From the NCBI GenBank assembly GCA_900752285.1, contig CAADUW010000166.1, positions 1 through 19,465 of the forward strand: a stretch of 19,465 nucleotides of DNA, given 5' to 3'. The translations under genes were made by a program, and so were the position numbers. This DNA is from an uncultured Oscillospiraceae bacterium (lineage in GTDB: Bacteria; Bacillota; Clostridia; Oscillospirales; Oscillospiraceae). Each line of letters opens with the position of its first letter. Positions within the stretch are counted from its first letter, which is position 1. The notes below the pieces were generated by a model. The model saw nothing but the letters and a program-made list of their open reading frames with translations, did no database searches and was not told the origin of the DNA. Shown here piece by piece: positions 15,158 to 19,465 of the stretch.

Positions 15158-17032
15158 GTGGTCCAGAAGATGACCAAGGACGGCGCAGTGGCCGAAAACC
15201 TGTCCACAGGAGACGTGGAACATATCAGCGGCAGACAGAAGGAAACGGACGTTGGCAGCGAAAAGCACCAGTCCTCCCGGCTCCAATTTTCCCAGGAGGA
15301 TTTGGAAAATCCGGCACTGGCGGATTCCATTCACCGCTCCAACGCCGCAGCGGACAAGCTGGATGCTGCTAAAGAAAACATTCCAAAGCAGCGGAAAAAG
15401 GTGCGGCAGCGGATTTATGACGAGGCTACCGGCAGGGCGAAAACCGTGTCTGTCTATCAGGAGGTAGACAGGCCGCCCAATACCAAGCTGCGCCACGACC
15501 CGCTCCGTATGCCCTTGCAGAGATTGGAGCAGGAAATCCACAGCGAGGTTCACAAGGTCGAACAGGAAAATGTGGGTGTGGAGGCTGGACATAAGGGAGA
15601 GGAGCTGGCGGAGCGTGGACTGCAACTGGGAGAACACAGTGTACGGCGGGCGATAGAACACCAGCGTCAAAAGCCCTGGCGGGACATGGAGAATGCCCAG
15701 CGGGCCTTTGATCAGGCAAATGCGGATTTTACCTACCAGAAAGCGGTACAGGAAAATCCCAATATTGCCAGTTCCAATCCAGTTTCCCGGTATTTGCAGA
15801 AAAAGCGCATCCAGCGTCGGTATACCCAGCAGATGCGGCAAGCGCGAAGGACGGCGGATGCTACGGGAAAAAGCTTTGGCGGCATAAAATGTTCCCTACA
15901 GGAATTTGTCCAGAAAGTCAAGCAATCCAAGGGGTATCTGGTGGTTATTCTGGGTATCGGGGTATTGCTTCTGTTCCTGATTGGCGGTGTTTCCTCTTGC
16001 TCCGTTATGGCCGGTTCCGGTATCAGCAGCTTTGTGAGTACATCTTACCTGTCAGAGGACAAGGATATGCTGGATGTTGAAAGTGTGTACTGCGCCATGG
16101 AGGCGGAGCTACAGAACCGCTTACGGAATTACGAGCGCACCCACAGCTACGATGAATACCACTTTGAGATGGACACCATCGAGCACGACCCCCATGTGCT
16201 GATCTCCCTTCTCTCCGCACTCCACGATGGCGTTTTTACCATAGACCAAGTGAAGGACGACCTGAACCGTCTGTTCGGTCTGCAATACATCCTGACGGAA
16301 ACTGTGGAAACCGAAACCCGCTACCGCACAGAAACAGAGATCGCCCAGCAGCCCATGCGCGACCCAAAAAGCGGAAAGGTGCTGCTGGACAAGAAGGGCC
16401 AGCCCATTATGGAGGATTACGAGGTGGAAGTGGAGGTGCCCTACACCTACACCATCTGCACCGTGACTCTGAAAAACAGAAATCTCTCCCACATCCCTGT
16501 GGAGATCCTGGGAGAGGACGGATTGAGCATGTACGCTGCCTACATGGCGACCCTGGGCAACCGGGAAGATTTGTTCCCCAATTCGTCCTATGTGGGAAAG
16601 TATTCCGAAACACCTCCCAAGTACGAGATCCCCGCTGAAGTGCTGGCGGATGAAACTTTTTCGACGCTCATTACGGAAGCTGAAAAGTATATCGGTATGC
16701 CCTACGTCTGGGGCGGCAGCAATCCCAACACATCCTTTGACTGTTCCGGCTTTATCTGCTGGTCCATGGGAAACAGCGGCGTGTGGAATGTGGGGCGCAC
16801 CAGTGCCCAGGGCCTATATAACCTGTGTACCCCCGTAGCCAAGTCCAACGCCCAGCCCGGCGACCTTATCTTTTTCAAGGGCACCTACGATACCCCCGGC
16901 ATCTCCCATGTGGGGCTGTATGTGGGTGCCGGGAAAATGCTGCATTGCGGCGACCCCATCCGCTATGTGGATATCAATACGACCTACTGGCAGGCGCACT
17001 TTTACGCCTTTGCCAGACCACCCTATCAATAA
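15158..17032 (+). CDS. CD1108 family transfer protein with NlpC/P60 peptidoglycan hydrolase domain
   Basis: A bitopic protein of 624 residues from GTG15158. The N-terminal 255 residues are charged, helical and probably cytoplasmic; one membrane helix follows (about 260-281), then an extracellular region with a repeat-like TETRYRTETEIA stretch and a C-terminal NlpC/P60 domain (about 500-624). Catalytic Cys529 is in FDCSGFICW, with a His in ISHVGLYVG. It would open peptidoglycan for the transfer channel, like the Orf14/TcpG hydrolase of Tn916. The start is uncertain. In-frame codons continue upstream to ATA15131, reading IDQRKARAKVV, behind AGGTG at suitable spacing; ATG15170 is another choice. 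The stop of the methyltransferase gene (15132-15134) overlaps this upstream extension. Confidence 0.88.
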   Translation: MVQKMTKDGAVAENLSTGDVEHISGRQKETDVGSEKHQSSRLQFSQEDLENPALADSIHRSNAAADKLDAAKENIPKQRKKVRQRIYDEATGRAKTVSVYQEVDRPPNTKLRHDPLRMPLQRLEQEIHSEVHKVEQENVGVEAGHKGEELAERGLQLGEHSVRRAIEHQRQKPWRDMENAQRAFDQANADFTYQKAVQENPNIASSNPVSRYLQKKRIQRRYTQQMRQARRTADATGKSFGGIKCSLQEFVQKVKQSKGYLVVILGIGVLLLFLIGGVSSCSVMAGSGISSFVSTSYLSEDKDMLDVESVYCAMEAELQNRLRNYERTHSYDEYHFEMDTIEHDPHVLISLLSALHDGVFTIDQVKDDLNRLFGLQYILTETVETETRYRTETEIAQQPMRDPKSGKVLLDKKGQPIMEDYEVEVEVPYTYTICTVTLKNRNLSHIPVEILGEDGLSMYAAYMATLGNREDLFPNSSYVGKYSETPPKYEIPAEVLADETFSTLITEAEKYIGMPYVWGGSNPNTSFDCSGFICWSMGNSGVWNVGRTSAQGLYNLCTPVAKSNAQPGDLIFFKGTYDTPGISHVGLYVGAGKMLHCGDPIRYVDINTTYWQAHFYAFARPPYQ

Positions 17033-17047
17033 AATGGAGGATATTTT

Positions 17048-17323
17048 ATGGCAACAACTGACAAGATCCGAAAAGATATCGCAAAGACCAAGGAGAAGAT
17101 TTCTCAGCTTCAGACGAAGCTCCGCACCCTGGAAACTCAGCTGACGGAGGAGGAAAATCTGGAAATCGTCCGCATGGTAAAAGCGGTGAAGATGGACAAC
17201 CGGGAGCTGACGGCATTTCTTCGGGCTTACGCCAGCGGGCAGATCGTCCTGCCCGAGGAAATGCGGGCGGCACTGGAACAGGAAGATGATACAGATATGG
17301 AGGGCAGCGAGGATGAAATCTAA
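17048..17323 (+). CDS. DUF4315 family protein
   Basis: A 91-residue, highly charged helical protein. The first 45 residues form a probable coiled coil ([19 protein letters not shown]...), followed by the conserved [16 protein letters not shown] segment and an acidic tail. It matches DUF4315, a small protein always found beside CD1107- and CD1108-type genes in Clostridial ICEs; its function is unknown. GGAGGA precedes the ATG at normal spacing. Its end overlaps the next gene by 11 nt. Confidence 0.88.
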   Translation: MATTDKIRKDIAKTKEKISQLQTKLRTLETQLTEEENLEIVRMVKAVKMDNRELTAFLRAYASGQIVLPEEMRAALEQEDDTDMEGSEDEI

Positions 17324-17969
17324 AGGTTTTCGGCTTTTGAGTGTGTTTCTTATAATGGTATTGCTGATTACCAGCCTTTCCGTAACGGCTTTCGCTACCG
17401 GGGACGACCCCAGCGGCGATTCCGAGATTTCGGAACCGGAGCACAAAGACAATGTGCTGACCCCCGACGGCAACATGACCATTGTGGATGACATCCACGG
17501 GGATGCGGACAAGCAGTTTATTACCGTTAAATCCAAGGGCGGCCATTATTTCTACATCATCATTGATCGGGCGGCCAGCGGCGAAAATACCGTTCATTTT
17601 CTGAACCAGGTGGACGAAGCGGACCTGCTGGACCTGATTGACGAGGAACAGCTGCCCACAACGCCCATTGTCTGCTCCTGTACCGAAAAATGCACGGCTG
17701 GAAACATCAATACATCCTGTGAACTGTGCATGACCAGCATGACAAAGTGTGCCGGTAAGGAGACGAAGCCGGCGGCCACGGAGCCTGTCCAGCAGAAGGA
17801 CAATTCCGCCGGAAGCACCCTATTTATGCTGGTGCTGCTCCTGGCCGTGGGCGGCGGTGCCGGGTACTATTTCGTGGTGGTGAAGCCCAAACAGAAAAAG
17901 AATGTCCCTTCTGATCTGGACGACTTTGATTTGGAGGACGAAGAATATCTGAACGAGGACGAGGAATGA
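17313..17969 (+). CDS. CD1107 family (DUF4366) cysteine-rich membrane protein
   Basis: A 218-residue exported protein: signal peptide (1-29, ending TAFAT), an extracellular domain with [12 protein letters not shown], a Cys cluster (CSCTEKC, then [11 protein letters not shown]), a linker, a membrane helix (about 166-188) and an acidic cytoplasmic tail rich in Asp and Glu. It matches the CD1107/DUF4366 family of ICE transfer operons, whose role is unproven. ATG17313 is preferred over an earlier in-frame start at 17286 because the signal peptide begins there and GGAGG lies 9 nt upstream. It overlaps the DUF4315 gene by 11 nt and the topoisomerase gene by 4 nt (ATGA). Confidence 0.88.
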   Translation: MKSKGFRLLSVFLIMVLLITSLSVTAFATGDDPSGDSEISEPEHKDNVLTPDGNMTIVDDIHGDADKQFITVKSKGGHYFYIIIDRAASGENTVHFLNQVDEADLLDLIDEEQLPTTPIVCSCTEKCTAGNINTSCELCMTSMTKCAGKETKPAATEPVQQKDNSAGSTLFMLVLLLAVGGGAGYYFVVVKPKQKKNVPSDLDDFDLEDEEYLNEDEE

Positions 17970-19411
17970 AACTGATTATCGCTGAAAAAAGAAGCGTCGC
18001 CGCTTCCATTGCGTCAGCCCTGGGTGCCGCATCCAGGGCTGACGGCTTTTATGAGGGAAACAATCTGCTGGTTTCCTGGTGCGTCGGCCACCTGGTATCC
18101 CCCATGGATGCCGCCGGGTATGATCCCCGTTTCCGAAAATGGCACTTCGAGGACCTGCCTATTCTGCCGGAACCCTTCCGCTATGTGCTGGCTCCCGGCA
18201 AGGAGGCCGCCTTTGAAAATCTCCGTGCCCTTATGGACCGTCCTGACGTAGACACCATCGTCAACGCCTGTGACGCCGGACGGGAGGGAGAGCTTATTTT
18301 CCGGCTGGTGTATGAACTGGCAGAGTGCCGCAAGCCGATCCTTCGTCTCTGGATTTCCTCCATGGAGGACAGCACCATCCGGGAGGGCTTTTCGGACTTG
18401 CGCCCCGGCGAGGACTATGAAGCCCTGTACCAGAGTGCCCTCTGCCGCCAGAAAGCGGATTGGCTGGTGGGTATCAACGCCACCCGGCTATTCTCTGTCC
18501 TCTATCACCGCACCTTGAATGTGGGCCGAGTGCAGACACCTACCCTGGCAATGCTGGTGGAGCGGGAGCGGAAAATCTCCCAGTTTAAGAAGGAGAAATA
18601 CTATGTTCTGCGGCTGGAAATGAACGGAACCGAGGCAGTGTCGGAAAAACTCAACGACTCCACAGAAGTAGAACGGGCAGCGGCGGCCTGCAAGGGGGTT
18701 CCCGCTATCTGTACTTCCGTCACAAAGGAACAGAAAAAGGAGCAACCGCCGAAGCTCTATGATCTCACTACCTTGCAGCGGGAGGCGAACCGGCTGTTGG
18801 GGTATACCGCAAAGCAGACGTTGGACTACGCCCAGAGCCTTTATGAGAAGAAACTGCTGACTTATCCTCGGACGGACAGTCGATATCTGACTTCTGATAT
18901 GGCTGAAACGGCGTCCTGCGTAATCCACCTTGCCGCAAAGTTGCCGCCTTTCGATAGCTGCAGCAACTTCTTCCCGCTGGTGGAGGCCATGATTTCCGAC
19001 AAGGATGTGTCTGACCACCACGCCATCATCCCCACAATGGAACTGGAAAAGGCAGATGTTCACGCCCTGCCTGTTGGTGAACGGAATCTTCTGCTTTTGG
19101 TCTGCTGCAAACTATTGTGTGCGGCGGCAGAGCCGTATATGTATAAGGCGGTCACAGCCACCTTTGATTGCGGCGGGCGCTCTTTTACCGCAAAAGGCAA
19201 GCAGATTCTTTCCGAGGGCTGGCGGGATATTGACCAGACTTTCCGCACCTTCTTGAAAGAAGCACCGGAGGAAGCAGCGGCATTCCCTGTCTTTGTGGAA
19301 GGAAACACCTACGAAGCAGCTGCCCCAACTGTAGTAGAACGGCTCACCCAGCCGCCAAAGCCCTACACCGAAGATATATGCTGTGAAAGGGGGATAAGAA
19401 ATCACCCATAG
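17966..19411 (+). CDS. Type IA DNA topoisomerase III, C-terminally truncated
   Basis: A topoisomerase of the kind carried by Tn1549-like elements, thought to resolve DNA during transfer. The Toprim domain starts [12 protein letters not shown] (Glu7, Lys8) and has [23 protein letters not shown] and the active-site Tyr300 in [11 protein letters not shown] are intact. ICE-borne relatives are about 690 residues, while this one ends at 481. After QPPKPYTED (ending at 19375) the family sequence stops abruptly and 11 unrelated residues ([11 protein letters not shown]) lead to a TAG. The missing part includes the region after the TQPP-KPYTE motif that completes domain I/III and the C-terminal DNA-binding zone. 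The most likely cause is insertion of another element or a deletion at about 19376. It is probably inactive or impaired. Confidence 0.87.
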   Translation: MKLIIAEKRSVAASIASALGAASRADGFYEGNNLLVSWCVGHLVSPMDAAGYDPRFRKWHFEDLPILPEPFRYVLAPGKEAAFENLRALMDRPDVDTIVNACDAGREGELIFRLVYELAECRKPILRLWISSMEDSTIREGFSDLRPGEDYEALYQSALCRQKADWLVGINATRLFSVLYHRTLNVGRVQTPTLAMLVERERKISQFKKEKYYVLRLEMNGTEAVSEKLNDSTEVERAAAACKGVPAICTSVTKEQKKEQPPKLYDLTTLQREANRLLGYTAKQTLDYAQSLYEKKLLTYPRTDSRYLTSDMAETASCVIHLAAKLPPFDSCSNFFPLVEAMISDKDVSDHHAIIPTMELEKADVHALPVGERNLLLLVCCKLLCAAAEPYMYKAVTATFDCGGRSFTAKGKQILSEGWRDIDQTFRTFLKEAPEEAAAFPVFVEGNTYEAAAPTVVERLTQPPKPYTEDICCERGIRNHP

Positions 19412-19425
19412 AAAGGAGCGTTCCC

Positions 19426-19465
19426 ATGAAACCCAAGAAATTAGGCAACGGTAAAATCACCGCCC
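19426..19465 (+). CDS. Start of a gene, possibly a large serine recombinase (partial)
   Basis: AAAGGAG lies 7 nt before ATG19426, and 13 codons reading MKPKKLGNGKITA reach the window end. Large serine recombinases of the TnpX type often start with a short basic stretch followed by KITALYCRLS. The match is too short to be firm. Its position directly after the broken topoisomerase gene would suit an inserted element. Confidence 0.35.
   Translation, partial: MKPKKLGNGKITA

Noticed and set aside
15107..15841. Antisense open frame opposite the start of the CD1108-type gene
   Set aside because: It is a codon-bias shadow without recognisable domains or a start signal.

Overview
The window is part of the transfer region of an integrative and conjugative element (ICE) of the Tn1549/CTn type, as found in gut Clostridia. 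It encodes a Firmicutes-type conjugative type IV secretion system, strong AGGAGG ribosome binding sites, sortase-anchored surface proteins and GC-rich third codon positions; this fits a moderately GC-rich member of the Oscillospiraceae/Lachnospiraceae. The host species cannot be named from the sequence. No rRNA or tRNA genes were seen.

Layout. Positions 1-124 are non-coding and repeat-bearing, next to a VirD4-like coupling ATPase that lacks its N-terminal membrane part. The transfer operon continues with a Maff2-type small membrane protein, a CD1112-type VirB6/TrbL channel protein, a PrgI-family protein and the VirB4 ATPase. Overlapping the virB4 stop codon is a 1033-residue thioester adhesin with six Cna_B/SpaA domains. 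On the minus strand at 8588-9367 lies a complete type III toxin-antitoxin module: promoter, RNA repeats, intrinsic terminator, ToxN/AbiQ-like endoribonuclease and a terminal hairpin. The plus strand then resumes with a major pilin, two sortases, and an AT-rich unit encoding a membrane protein with a DUF4145/HEPN-like domain and a zinc ribbon, which ends in an intrinsic terminator. The standard transfer order follows: cytosine methyltransferase, CD1108-type NlpC/P60 cell-wall hydrolase, DUF4315 protein, CD1107-type protein and topoisomerase III. The topoisomerase is cut short and is followed by the first codons of another gene, possibly a large serine recombinase.

How it fits together. VirD4, VirB4, the VirB6-like protein, PrgI, Maff2 and the NlpC/P60 protein form the DNA transfer machine; the topoisomerase probably acts in DNA processing. 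The adhesin, pilin and sortases would build a covalent surface pilus likely to help mating contact. The toxin-antitoxin pair probably stabilises the element or blocks phage. The methyltransferase may guard transferred DNA, but its target-recognition region looks reframed by two indels. Both ends of the conserved region (VirD4 N-terminus, topoisomerase C-terminus) are broken, so the element may be decaying or host to nested elements.

The best candidate for an unusual system is the type III toxin-antitoxin module placed antisense between the adhesin and pilin genes. Its two RNA repeats show compensatory base changes and a conserved possible pseudoknot.
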